Below are positions 9,710 to 18,079 of a DNA stretch of 64,000 bases, one piece after another. Below the pieces are notes generated by a model. It made no database searches and had not been told where the DNA came from. It saw only the letters and a program-made list of their open reading frames with translations. Within the stretch, counting starts at the first letter, position 1. Every line of letters begins with the position of its first letter. Source of the DNA: Elusimicrobiaceae bacterium (GTDB taxonomy: Bacteria > Elusimicrobiota > Elusimicrobia > Elusimicrobiales > Elusimicrobiaceae); NCBI GenBank assembly GCA_017520185.1, contig JAFXGO010000008.1, forward strand, positions 124,001-188,000, in the 5' to 3' direction. The position numbers and the translations under genes are program-made.

Positions 9710-10894
9710 TTAGAATTTCACTAAGATACCCAACTGACCTTTGGTATTATCTCTACCTTCGTCAGCTTTGGTTTCCGTACCAAATTTGGCATAGCCGACA
9801 CCGGCAAACAAGTCCACATATTCATTGTGAGCATATTTGGCAGTCAAGTCAGCTTCCCACGTGGCGGCATGGTGACCATAGCGATCTTGGAAGGCAAAAC
9901 CGTCTAAAGCAAAAGTCCATTTACCGGTATTGAAATCCACACCGATGTTGTATAAGCGAATTTCTTGTGCCAATACATCTTCGAAGTCACCTACGAGCAA
10001 GCCGGGAGTATAGTTGCCAAAACCCAAGAATTCATTGCTATATACAAAAGCGGCGCGCGGGGTGAAGGCATCTAAGTTCAAAGCAGCATCGGCTTTGAGG
10101 AAATAACCGGTACCTTGTTCTTCTTTCACTAAGCGTTCACCGCCAAAGTTGCGGGCATATTCTGCCGCCAAAGTGAAGGCTTCGGGAGCGAAGGTCAATT
10201 TAGTACCATAGAAACCGCTGTTTTGGTGTTCAGCAGCCTTTTCTGCGCTGGTTTCTTCATCGTAGTATTTCAAGTTTTGGAAGTTATAACCATATACTTG
10301 CCATTGCAAGTTGTCTGCCAAGTTTAATTTAAAGTCGGCACCGTATACTTCCCCTTCAAAACCATTCGTCAACGGGGTTTCAGTGCCCAACATTTTACCG
10401 GCCAACATGGTAAAAGATTTATAATCATCGGCATAGTTAAATTTTACAGCATCTAAGGCAGCCCAGTGATCATTGGTTTCGGCATTGTAATGGCCGGGAC
10501 CAAAGTACATAACGGCACTGTCTTCATCGCCATAGAATTGGCGACCGATGGTCAGTTCAAAACAGTCAAACAAATTGGAAAGTACGATGTTAGCTTCAGC
10601 CAAGTCTACATTATCCCAATAATGTTGAACGTTGGAACCTTTCACGCCGTCAGTAGAAGAACCCCAACTATTGGCATAGCCAAATAACAAATTGGCTCTT
10701 ACATCTTCCACTAAGTCAAAAGAAGCACCGGCCAACACACGTAAATTGGTACCGGAGTTATATTCTAAACGATGGTCTCTGACATCAGAGCCGATCACTT
10801 GTACCTCACCTTTGAGGTCTACATTCTTCAGCACATCTGCGCTTACCGGATAACCCATAGTGAGCACTAACAGTAAGCCAAGTAGTTTCTTCAT
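9710..10894 (-). CDS. Outer-membrane beta-barrel (porin-like) protein
   Basis: A 394-residue protein with a clear signal peptide (MKKLLGLLLVLTMGYPVSA). The mature part alternates polar and hydrophobic residues, is rich in Tyr, Phe, Asn and Gly, and ends in LGILVKF. A terminal Phe is the usual Bam recognition signal. Strand pattern and length fit a 16-18-stranded porin or alginate-export-type barrel; I cannot tell the substrate. It is a single-gene unit with its own promoter, a strong AAGGAGGAAG ribosome site and a terminator, as expected of an abundant surface protein. Confidence 0.8.
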   Translation of the reverse strand: MKKLLGLLLVLTMGYPVSADVLKNVDLKGEVQVIGSDVRDHRLEYNSGTNLRVLAGASFDLVEDVRANLLFGYANSWGSSTDGVKGSNVQHYWDNVDLAEANIVLSNLFDCFELTIGRQFYGDEDSAVMYFGPGHYNAETNDHWAALDAVKFNYADDYKSFTMLAGKMLGTETPLTNGFEGEVYGADFKLNLADNLQWQVYGYNFQNLKYYDEETSAEKAAEHQNSGFYGTKLTFAPEAFTLAAEYARNFGGERLVKEEQGTGYFLKADAALNLDAFTPRAAFVYSNEFLGFGNYTPGLLVGDFEDVLAQEIRLYNIGVDFNTGKWTFALDGFAFQDRYGHHAATWEADLTAKYAHNEYVDLFAGVGYAKFGTETKADEGRDNTKGQLGILVKF

Positions 10895-10939
10895 GCAGTA
10901 CTTCCTCCTTAGTTTGTATTTAACCTACCCTACCCCCCT

Positions 10940-10969
10940 ATTTTAAACCAAAATATTTTTTTTTGGCAA
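10940..10969 (-). promoter_or_regulatory. Sigma-70-type promoter for the barrel gene
   Basis: Minus strand: TTGCCA (10969-10964), 18-base spacer, TAAAAT (10945-10940), about 45 bases before the ATG. The fit is moderate, with an A/T-rich spacer. Confidence 0.55.
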
Positions 10970-10988
10970 GTCCTTTTTTAGAAACAGA

Positions 10989-11017
10989 TTGACAAGCCTT
11001 AAAAATACTGATATCCT
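10989..11017 (+). promoter_or_regulatory. Upstream sigma-70 promoter of orphan pilin
   Basis: Perfect TTGACA (10989-10994), 17-base spacer, TATCCT (11012-11017). It lies about 100 bases before the pilin ATG and is the first of two tandem promoters. Confidence 0.65.
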
Positions 11018-11061
11018 ATTACCCATTTATTTTTAGTTAAGCAAAAGTTAAATAAAAAATC

Positions 11062-11090
11062 TTGAAATCCCCTCTTAAAAGCAATATACT
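11062..11090 (+). promoter_or_regulatory. Proximal sigma-70 promoter of orphan pilin
   Basis: TTGAAA (11062-11067), 17-base spacer, TATACT (11085-11090). Transcription would begin near 11097, leaving a leader of about 20 bases with the GGAG ribosome site. Confidence 0.75.
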
Positions 11091-11118
11091 TTAAGTATCT
11101 TAATCGCTTGGAGTGTTT

Positions 11119-11601
11119 ATGAAAAAAGGTTTTACTTTGGTTGAATTATTAGCTGTAGTACTGATTATCGGACTTTTGGCAGGAGTGGCCGTCCCTAAAT
11201 ATACCCGTTCTGTACGCCGCGCTGAAATGATTGAAGGACTTACCAACGGAAAAACAATTTTTGATTCTGTTATCCGCTACAAGGCCGTTAACAGTGTTCT
11301 TCCCTCTTTTGACCAAATAGATGTGGGATTTATCGGCGTAGAAGAAGATACTGAAGGAAATGTTTTTATTGACGGAAATGTTTTTACCGATGTAAACTTT
11401 ACTTATGTAATTCAACCGGAAGAACCGGCACACTTAAAAATACAAAACAACAAAGATGATTATTATCTGCAAATGTTCTTTCCCGTAGTCACCGAACAAG
11501 GCGTTTCCGCCCCCATATATTGTTGTCCGGCTGATAATTGGGTATGTAAGAATGCTTCCACAATTAAGAGTCCGGAGGAGACTTGCACAGAAATAAGATA
11601 A
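11119..11601 (+). CDS. Type IV pilin-like protein (orphan, single-gene unit)
   Basis: A 160-residue prepilin with a very short leader (MKKG, cleaved before Phe), the conserved Glu5 of the mature protein (FTLVE) and one hydrophobic helix (LLAVVLIIGLLAGVAV). The C-terminal third has four cysteines (CC, C, C), which could form disulfides. The ATG at 11119 is preferred over GTG at 11113 because GGAG at 11110-11113 is correctly spaced. The gene lies alone between two promoters and a terminator, far from the pilus assembly operon at 44.8-59.4 kb, which must supply the machinery in trans. Major, minor or secretion pseudopilin cannot be distinguished. Confidence 0.9.
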   Translation: MKKGFTLVELLAVVLIIGLLAGVAVPKYTRSVRRAEMIEGLTNGKTIFDSVIRYKAVNSVLPSFDQIDVGFIGVEEDTEGNVFIDGNVFTDVNFTYVIQPEEPAHLKIQNNKDDYYLQMFFPVVTEQGVSAPIYCCPADNWVCKNASTIKSPEETCTEIR

Positions 11602-11611
11602 GATCTCTTAC

Positions 11612-11639
11612 AAAAACCCCGCTATTAAGCGGGGTTTTT
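11612..11639. terminator. Bidirectional terminator between pilin and helicase genes
   Basis: An 11-bp perfect stem (11612-11622 with 11629-11639), 6-base loop, A-run and T-run flanks. It serves the pilin on the plus strand and overlaps the helicase stop on the minus strand. Confidence 0.85.
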
Positions 11640-13074
11640 ATTTCCTTTTTCTTTTAAAAAACTTATGTTTTCCATGCTTTTTAGCACTCGCGTAAAAATG
11701 TTTTGTAGGTAGGGTTGATGTAGGATTATTGTTCTTTTTCCCTCCTACGCGCACCACATTAAATCCACTTTTTTGAGCCGAATTTTCCACTTTTAATTGG
11801 ATAGATTCTTGTGGTAGAGTAGGTTTAGGTTTAGGCTGAACAGTCGGTTTCTTGGCAGGCTCTTTGGCGCGAATGGGCAAGGCCGAGTCTGTAGGCTTTT
11901 CTACAAAAGCAGCATTTTCCTTTCTCTTACGGCGCACCTGCTCCGGCACAAATTTAGGCGCCGGCAAGTTTTGAGTGGTTTTGGTTAATTCTGTCACTTT
12001 ACCCAAGCGGCATACGCGGCAAATTTCGGTCCATTTTTCCACATCTTCCGTCACAAAAGAGAGCGCCGTTCCTACACTGCCGGCTCGGCCGGTACGGCCG
12101 ATACGGTGGATATAATCTTCGGCACATTGTGGTAAATCATAATTAATGACACAACCGATATCCGCCACGTCTATTCCGCGCGCGGCCACATCTGTAGCCA
12201 CCAACACAGGCACCATGCCTTCTCGGAAACCTTCCATTACTTGACGGCGGCGGTTTTGGCGTAAATCTCCGTGCAAGGCCCCTACTTTACAACCATATTG
12301 CTTCAGTTGTTTGGCCAAACGGTCTGCCCCATGTTTACTTTTTACAAATACAAGCACCGAGCCTTTGCGCAATTTGAGTTCATGCACCAACTGTGGCAAT
12401 TTCTCACGCGTGCTTAAACGTACCATTTGCTGCACCACTAAATCTACAGGGCGTGTCACAGAGCCTATTTGTACGCGCACAGGGTCTTTTAAAAATCCTT
12501 GAGATAAAGCCTCAATTTCTTTAGGAAACGTAGCAGAAAAGAGTAAAGTTTGATGCTCGCTTACGATGGCAGACCCAATTTTTTGCACGTCGGGCATAAA
12601 ACCCATATCCAGCATACGGTCAGCCTCGTCTAACACAAAAAAACCAATATTTTTCAGACTCAGACTTTTACGACCGATATGGTCTATAATACGGCCCGGC
12701 GTACCGATAATCACGCGTGGATGACGGCGCAAATCGGCATACTGTTTATGGATATTATCTCCGCCGATAATCAAAGCACAGGGCATCTGTTTTTTATCTT
12801 CCAGCAAAGATTGCATTGCCTCTTGGGTCTGTTGGGCCAGCTCCCTTGTAGGAGATAAAATAAGGGCCGCCTTATCGGTCTGCTCGGTTAAATAAACTAA
12901 TAACGGCAATAAAAAGGCAAAAGTTTTGCCCGTTCCTGTTTGCGCAGTGGCCAAAATATCACGCCCTTTTAAAGCAGGAGGAAGTGCTGATTGTTGCACT
13001 TGAGTAGGCTCTGTAATGCACAAACGCGTTAATGCTGCCTGCAACCACGCAGGAAGTTGCCGAAAGGCACTCAT
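11638..13074 (-). CDS. DEAD-box ATP-dependent RNA helicase
   Basis: A 478-residue helicase with all classical motifs: Q-motif region near the N-terminus, AQTGTGKT, PTRELAQQ, GTPGR, DEAD, SAT, then in the second RecA fold ATDVAARG and HRIGRTGR. The C-terminal tail of roughly 100 residues is rich in Lys, Pro and Arg, typical of RNA-binding extensions in RhlE-type helicases. The start at 13074 (MSAFRQLP) is chosen because it overlaps the stop of the upstream ABC-F gene by ATGA. Likely roles are rRNA maturation or mRNA turnover; the specific RNA target cannot be inferred. Confidence 0.95.
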   Translation of the reverse strand: MSAFRQLPAWLQAALTRLCITEPTQVQQSALPPALKGRDILATAQTGTGKTFAFLLPLLVYLTEQTDKAALILSPTRELAQQTQEAMQSLLEDKKQMPCALIIGGDNIHKQYADLRRHPRVIIGTPGRIIDHIGRKSLSLKNIGFFVLDEADRMLDMGFMPDVQKIGSAIVSEHQTLLFSATFPKEIEALSQGFLKDPVRVQIGSVTRPVDLVVQQMVRLSTREKLPQLVHELKLRKGSVLVFVKSKHGADRLAKQLKQYGCKVGALHGDLRQNRRRQVMEGFREGMVPVLVATDVAARGIDVADIGCVINYDLPQCAEDYIHRIGRTGRAGSVGTALSFVTEDVEKWTEICRVCRLGKVTELTKTTQNLPAPKFVPEQVRRKRKENAAFVEKPTDSALPIRAKEPAKKPTVQPKPKPTLPQESIQLKVENSAQKSGFNVVRVGGKKNNNPTSTLPTKHFYASAKKHGKHKFFKRKRK

Positions 13075-14909
13075 GCGCCCTCCTTGTCGGACATAATTTC
13101 TTCGCATTGTTCATTAAGCAAAATCCAACGTTCTTCCAAATCCGAAATTTGATCTCCCAACAAAGCCAACTCTATGCTATTATCTGCATCATAGCGCACT
13201 AAAAGTGCATTTTCCAACTCTTGTTTACGGTGGTTTAATTTCTCTAATTTTTTGTCAATTTCTCTAATTTCTTTTTTCAAAGGAGCCAGCTCCGCCCGGC
13301 GTTGAGCCGCATTGCGGCGCCGCGCACCGGCAGCGCTTTCTTTATCATTGTGTTTAAGTAAGCTGGCTTTATAATCTTGCAAATCTCCGCGATAAATCTG
13401 ACAAGTACCGCCCTTGACCAACCATAATGTATCACAGGCCATTTCTATCACATGCAAATCATGCGTAATGAGCACCACCGCACCTTCATAGGCATTGAGC
13501 GCTTCTAAAAGGGCTTGACGGGAAAGAATATCCAAATGGTTGGTCGGCTCGTCTAAAATGAGTAAATTGGGGGCATCTTTGGTAATCAAAGCCAAAAGCA
13601 GGCGGGATTTTTCTCCCCCTGAAAGTTTCCCAATTAAGGTATCTGATTTGCTTTTATTTAAACCAAAAGCGCCCAACTGTGCACGAATTTGAGTTTCGCT
13701 GGCATTGGGCATCAACTGTGAAAGTTGCTCATACGGGGTTTTTTCTACGTCTAATTCTTCCGTCTGATGTTGAGAAAAATAAGCGATTTTAATCTTTTTG
13801 GCAATGGTCATGCGCCCATTCATCAACAATAACCGATGCGATAATATTTTAGCCAACGTAGACTTACCGTTTCCATTGGCACCCAACAAGGCAATACGAT
13901 CATCTGGCTCTATGCGCAGAGTTAAATTTTGCAAAACGGGTTTTTCGTCATATCCGGCCACGCCGTCTTCTATAGTAATCAATGCCTGCGTTAAAGCAGA
14001 CGGAGAAGGAAATTGAAAATGTACCTCAGGGTCTTTAATCACAGCCGGAGGCTCGCCCATTTTTTCAATCATCTTAATACGGCTTTGGGCCTGTTTGGCT
14101 TTCGTGGCTTTATAACGGAAGCGATCTACAAAAGACTGCAAATGCGCCACCACACGCTCATGCTTGGCTGCGGCTAAGCGGGCACCCTCTTGTTCAGCTT
14201 CGCGCGTTCGTTCGTAGCTGTCATAATTTCCGTTATACATGCGCAGCTGGCCGTCCGCCTCCACATGCACGATTTTATCACACAAGCGGTTTAAAATATG
14301 TCTGTCATGACTGATAAGCAAAACGGTTTTATCCGTCTTGGCCAAATAGTTTTCCAGCCAAGTGGCCGTTTCTAAATCCAAGTGGTTGGTCGGTTCGTCT
14401 AAAAGCAAACAATTACTTGGGGCGTATAAAGTGGCCGCCAAATTGGCACGCACTTGCCAACCGCCGGAAAACTCCTTTAAGGGGCGTTCAAAATCACTAT
14501 TTTCAAACCCCAAACCGCTTAAAATAGCGCTGGCACGAGCTTTGGCAGCATGTGCACCTAAAAAGTCTAAACGGTCGTAAATTTCAGCCAATTTTTCGCC
14601 GGACAAATCTTTGGTCAGTTCCCGTTCCAAACGGGTAATTTCCGTATGTGCTTCCAATACAAATTCAAGTAATTTTTTAGAAGGGTCTTTGATTTCTTGT
14701 GCCACAGAAGCAATTTGGGTTCCGCGTGAAATTTCTATTTTTCCCCCGTCGGGAAACAAATCCCCCGTAATGAGTTTAAAGAGTGTGGACTTACCGCACC
14801 CATTCAAACCGACCACCCCCACCTTTAAGCCGTCCGGCAGGAGCAAGTTGGCATCTTCAAACAAGGTGCGCAATCCAAAATGAAAAGATAAATCTTTAAT
14901 CTCAATCAT
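13071..14909 (-). CDS. ABC-F family ATPase (translation factor/ribosome protection type)
   Basis: A 612-residue soluble protein with two ABC cassettes and no membrane segments. The first has Walker A GLNGCGKST and signature FSGGWQ, the second Walker A GANGNGKST and LSGGEK; both have LLLDEPTNHLD or LILDEPTNHLD. An Arg/Lys-rich linker joins them, and a charged coiled-coil of about 80 residues ends the protein, as in Uup/YheS-like members. The start at 14909 (MIEIKDLSF) fits the domain start; the longer frame reads through non-conserved sequence. A TATAAT at 14921-14916 lies 6 bases before the ATG, suggesting a leaderless mRNA. Coupled to the helicase gene. Confidence 0.93.
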   Translation of the reverse strand: MIEIKDLSFHFGLRTLFEDANLLLPDGLKVGVVGLNGCGKSTLFKLITGDLFPDGGKIEISRGTQIASVAQEIKDPSKKLLEFVLEAHTEITRLERELTKDLSGEKLAEIYDRLDFLGAHAAKARASAILSGLGFENSDFERPLKEFSGGWQVRANLAATLYAPSNCLLLDEPTNHLDLETATWLENYLAKTDKTVLLISHDRHILNRLCDKIVHVEADGQLRMYNGNYDSYERTREAEQEGARLAAAKHERVVAHLQSFVDRFRYKATKAKQAQSRIKMIEKMGEPPAVIKDPEVHFQFPSPSALTQALITIEDGVAGYDEKPVLQNLTLRIEPDDRIALLGANGNGKSTLAKILSHRLLLMNGRMTIAKKIKIAYFSQHQTEELDVEKTPYEQLSQLMPNASETQIRAQLGAFGLNKSKSDTLIGKLSGGEKSRLLLALITKDAPNLLILDEPTNHLDILSRQALLEALNAYEGAVVLITHDLHVIEMACDTLWLVKGGTCQIYRGDLQDYKASLLKHNDKESAAGARRRNAAQRRAELAPLKKEIREIDKKLEKLNHRKQELENALLVRYDADNSIELALLGDQISDLEERWILLNEQCEEIMSDKEGA

Positions 14910-14915
14910 ATTTAT

Positions 14916-14921
14916 ATTATA
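14916..14921 (-). promoter_or_regulatory. -10 element of probable leaderless ABC-F transcript
   Basis: TATAAT ends 6 bases before the ATG and no Shine-Dalgarno is present. Transcription should start at or next to the A of the ATG. No convincing -35 is visible. Confidence 0.5.
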
Positions 14922-15014
14922 TGAAATTCCCCCCTCTGCTCGCCGTAAAGGTTGGTTTTTTAGGCGAGGCTTAGGCGAAAGCAGAAGCAAATGTAAATTT
15001 GATAAAATATGAAC

Positions 15015-16175
15015 ATGCAACATCCTTTTATCTCCCTAGATTTTGGTAGCGGGCAAATTTCCGCCGTGCTGACTGTATATGACGAACAAACGCTCTCTTG
15101 CCGCGTTCGCCATGCTTTGCGCGAGCCTTGCCCGTCCGTTAACGGATGCTATATCTTGGATTTTGATAAAACAGTACGTTGTTTGAACAAAATATTCTCT
15201 CAGTTTCAGGAATATATAGATTTTGCACCCACCGTTTCTGTAGGGTTAAGAGGAGACTTTTTAAGTTTTCGCCGTTCCGCCGGATTTAAACCTATTGAAA
15301 ACCAAGACCAAATCATCACATCCAAAGACGTGCAGGAAGTGTTGGATAATTCTATTCCCATTAATTTAAGTGAAATATTGGAAGTGGTAGATTTATTCGC
15401 CCAATCTTATACGGTTGACGGAAATGCCGGTGTACAGAACCCTGTTGGATTATTCGCCAATTGTTTAGATGCGGAAACTTTTTTATCTTTAGGCCTTAAA
15501 ACTCATTTAAATAATTTAAACCGCGTGTTGGCAGCCGCCGGTTGTGAAGATTTTGAAGCTGTCCCTACCATTTTAGCCTTAGCGCATCAGTTGCTTAAAC
15601 CGGAAGAAAAAAAAGGTTCTTTGTTGCTATTAGACATTGGCGCACAAAATAGTTCTGCCTTGCTTTATCACAAGGGAATTATAGAGGCCGCATGGGAAAT
15701 CCCGCAAGGGGCTGATATTGTGGCACAAGAAGTATCCGAAGTATTACAAAACGAACTCAGCCAAGCCAAAGCCATTTTAAAAGATTATACCTATGGCGAT
15801 GATGACGTCATGGACGATTTGTTGGATGAAGCAGCCACCAAAATGTTGCTAACCTTACGCAAGACATTGATTTTAGAGCCACGCTATGCAAAATATGCTC
15901 CCTCTGTAGTGGTATTAACGGGTGGCGGTGTGGGCATACATGTAAAAAATGCCGCCCAAAAAGCACTCGGCATTCGGCGCGCCAGATTGGCCAATTTTGA
16001 GCATTTGATTGCAGACGGAGAAGAAATGTTGGCTGCGCAATATACGTCTGCGTTGGCTTTGGCACGTCATTCTCAACAACATGGCGGACGCAAATTATCC
16101 TCCCCCAAAGAAAAGGTCAGCGGCTTATTAGACCGCATGCTTTCCAAACTTGGGTTAAACTCTTTCTTTTTCTAA
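15015..16175 (+). CDS. ftsA: FtsA-like cell-division actin homologue
   Basis: A 386-residue protein of the FtsA/actin ATPase fold. Phosphate loop 1 is DFGSGQ near the N-terminus, phosphate 2 is LLDIGAQNSS, and the adenosine motif is LTGGGVGIHV. The FtsA-specific 1C domain is recognisable by YTVDGNAGVQNPVGL. It ends with an amphipathic helix (LLDRMLSKLGLNSFFF) like the FtsA membrane-targeting tail. This favours FtsA over PilM or MreB. FtsA tethers FtsZ to the inner membrane; no ftsZ or ftsQ neighbour is present, which is unusual. ATGs occur at 15009 and 15015; 15015 is preferred because TAAAAT (15003-15008) would give a leaderless start there. Confidence 0.8.
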   Translation: MQHPFISLDFGSGQISAVLTVYDEQTLSCRVRHALREPCPSVNGCYILDFDKTVRCLNKIFSQFQEYIDFAPTVSVGLRGDFLSFRRSAGFKPIENQDQIITSKDVQEVLDNSIPINLSEILEVVDLFAQSYTVDGNAGVQNPVGLFANCLDAETFLSLGLKTHLNNLNRVLAAAGCEDFEAVPTILALAHQLLKPEEKKGSLLLLDIGAQNSSALLYHKGIIEAAWEIPQGADIVAQEVSEVLQNELSQAKAILKDYTYGDDDVMDDLLDEAATKMLLTLRKTLILEPRYAKYAPSVVVLTGGGVGIHVKNAAQKALGIRRARLANFEHLIADGEEMLAAQYTSALALARHSQQHGGRKLSSPKEKVSGLLDRMLSKLGLNSFFF

Positions 16176-16215
16176 ATTATTTTTTTATACTTCTAACAAA
16201 TTCAGCAACTGAAAA

Positions 16216-16248
16216 ACACAGGGTAAAACATAAAGTTTTACCCTGTGT
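16216..16248 (-). terminator. Rho-independent terminator of the SpoIID-Etf operon
   Basis: A perfect 14-bp stem (16216-16229 with 16235-16248), 5-base loop, followed on the minus strand by TTTTTC. It lies between the converging ftsA-like and etfA genes. Confidence 0.85.
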
Positions 16249-16278
16249 ATCATTTTCCAATTCCGGCAAAAGCCCTTT

Positions 16279-17268
16279 TTATTTATCCAATGCTTCTAAC
16301 ATCGCGGGAATTACTTCATACAAATCTCCTTCCACCGCGTAATGCGCCATCTTCATAATAGGGGCTTCGGGGTCTTTGTTAATAGCCACCAACACATCTG
16401 CCCCACTGCAGCCGGCCATGTGCTGGATTTGGCCTGAAATACCGCAAGCAATATAAAGTTTGGGCTTAACCGTTCTTCCCGTAAGACCGATTTGACGGCG
16501 ATATTCAATCCACCCACTATCCACCGGCGGTCTGGTAGCAGCCACCGCACCGCCTAAACGTACGGCCAATTTGTTTAACAATTCAAATCCTTCCGCTTTA
16601 CCCAAACCGCGTCCACCGGCCACGATGACTTCGGCTTCAGAAAGGTCCAATCCTTCGCCTTCACTTTTAATAAACTTTAAAAATTTGGCCAAAGAAGTGT
16701 ATTTTTGAGCATCAAAAGCAAACTCAACCAACTCTGCTGTTTTCCCTTCCGTTTTGGCAGCTTTGGGATAAGACATCGGACGCAAAGAACACATTTCCGG
16801 CCGAGTACGCGTACAGGTAATGGTGGCCATGAGGTTTCCGCCAAAAGTAGGGCGCGTGGCATGCATTTGTCCGTCTTCTTTATTAATCACTACTTCGGTG
16901 GCATCAGCCGTTAAACCGGTACCGGCAAAAATAGCCGTTTTGGCAGATAAAGAACGGCCTAAATTGGTGGCAGGAAGCAAAAATTTATTAGGCTTATAGG
17001 CCGAAATCATGGCACTTAATGTTTTGGCCCATACGTCATCTATGTAATTTTCCAACGCAGGACTATCGCACACATACACTGTATCTGCACCATGCTCAAA
17101 CAAATCTTGAGCAAATTTTTTGACATCTTTGCCCAACAAAACGGCACACAGTTTTTCTCCCAAATCAGTGGCCAAATTTTTCCCTGCCGTTAACAGTTCA
17201 TAAGCAGTCGGGCTTATTTTACCTTGCGAAACTTCTGCCAAAATCCATACATTTTTCCATTCGTTCAT
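16279..17268 (-). CDS. etfA: Electron transfer flavoprotein, alpha subunit
   Basis: A 329-residue EtfA. The N-terminal adenine-nucleotide-like domain covers about residues 1-190. The C-terminal FAD domain has GGRGLG, TRPPVDSGW, the GRTVKPKLYIACGISGQIQH motif and the final INKDPEAPI segment. It has no fused ferredoxin domain. It pairs with EtfB, encoded 12 bases upstream, to carry electrons from the acyl-CoA dehydrogenase of the same operon. Its partner EtfB resembles clostridial electron-bifurcating forms, so a bifurcating role is possible but not proven by sequence. Confidence 0.95.
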   Translation of the reverse strand: MNEWKNVWILAEVSQGKISPTAYELLTAGKNLATDLGEKLCAVLLGKDVKKFAQDLFEHGADTVYVCDSPALENYIDDVWAKTLSAMISAYKPNKFLLPATNLGRSLSAKTAIFAGTGLTADATEVVINKEDGQMHATRPTFGGNLMATITCTRTRPEMCSLRPMSYPKAAKTEGKTAELVEFAFDAQKYTSLAKFLKFIKSEGEGLDLSEAEVIVAGGRGLGKAEGFELLNKLAVRLGGAVAATRPPVDSGWIEYRRQIGLTGRTVKPKLYIACGISGQIQHMAGCSGADVLVAINKDPEAPIMKMAHYAVEGDLYEVIPAMLEALDK

Positions 17269-17280
17269 AAATAAACCCTC

Positions 17281-18078
17281 TTAAATATATTTGTTTTCCT
17301 TGAGTAAGGCTACCAATTTGGCCGCTTTTTCTTTGGCATTAGTTCCCTCTATCACAAGGGCATTGGTGCAGCGTGTCGGAGAGAAAGACTTTACCACACG
17401 GGTCGGGCAATTTTTCACCCCTAATTTATTTTTATCGGCAGCAATATCATCGGCCGTCCATTTCACCACTTCGGCACGTTTGGCAGCTATGCGCCCTTTG
17501 ATGCTGCGCACACGAGGATTACTGATTTCCTTCACCACACTGATCACACAGGGAAAAGGCAACTCTATCACGTCGGTACCGGCTTCGGTTAGACGTTCTA
17601 CCGTCAGCCCTTTTTCTCCTACAGAAATGACCTTTTTGACAAAGGCAACATTAGGCCAATGCAACCATGCAGATATTTGAGGGCCGATATGCCCCGTATC
17701 ACTATCGTTGGTTTGCTTTCCACAAATAATGACATCTATTTTTTCAATTTGGTCAATCTTTTCAGCACCCTTTGCTAGTGCATAACTGGTGGACCAAGTA
17801 TCCGAGCCGGCAAAGGCCATATCGGAAAGTTGGTACACTTTATCGGCACCGCGCGCAATACTGTCGCGCAACACATTTTCCGCCGCCGCAGGCCCCATAG
17901 TAATCACAGACACTGTGCCGCCCATTTGTTCCTTCAGCACCACTGCTTCTTCTAAGGCATATTCATCAAACGGATTTATAGCACTTTCGGCACCGGAGCG
18001 AATCAAACAACCGGTGACGGGGTCAATTTTTACATTGTCAGATTTGGGGGTTTGTTTCACACAAGCCAAAATATGCAT
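17281..18078 (-). CDS. etfB: Electron transfer flavoprotein, beta subunit
   Basis: A 265-residue EtfB starting MHILACVKQTP; a start at 18078 has an AGGAGAG ribosome site, whereas the longer frame overlaps the previous gene. Diagnostic stretches are INPFDEYALEEAV, FAGSDTWSTSYAL and a GKQTNDSDTGHIGPQ loop. The first two are close to EtfB of Bcd/Etf bifurcating complexes in anaerobes, where the beta subunit binds FAD and reduces or oxidises ferredoxin/NADH couples. Its ATG lies one base after the stop of the acyl-CoA dehydrogenase gene. Assignment to the family is firm; bifurcation is inferred. Confidence 0.95.
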   Translation of the reverse strand: MHILACVKQTPKSDNVKIDPVTGCLIRSGAESAINPFDEYALEEAVVLKEQMGGTVSVITMGPAAAENVLRDSIARGADKVYQLSDMAFAGSDTWSTSYALAKGAEKIDQIEKIDVIICGKQTNDSDTGHIGPQISAWLHWPNVAFVKKVISVGEKGLTVERLTEAGTDVIELPFPCVISVVKEISNPRVRSIKGRIAAKRAEVVKWTADDIAADKNKLGVKNCPTRVVKSFSPTRCTNALVIEGTNAKEKAAKLVALLKENKYI

Positions 18079-18079
18079 A

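Noticed and set aside
14910-15023. N-terminal extension of the ABC-F protein
   Set aside because: The extra 38 residues are not part of an ABC-F domain and would overlap the ftsA-like gene; the ATG at 14909 sits correctly behind a TATAAT.
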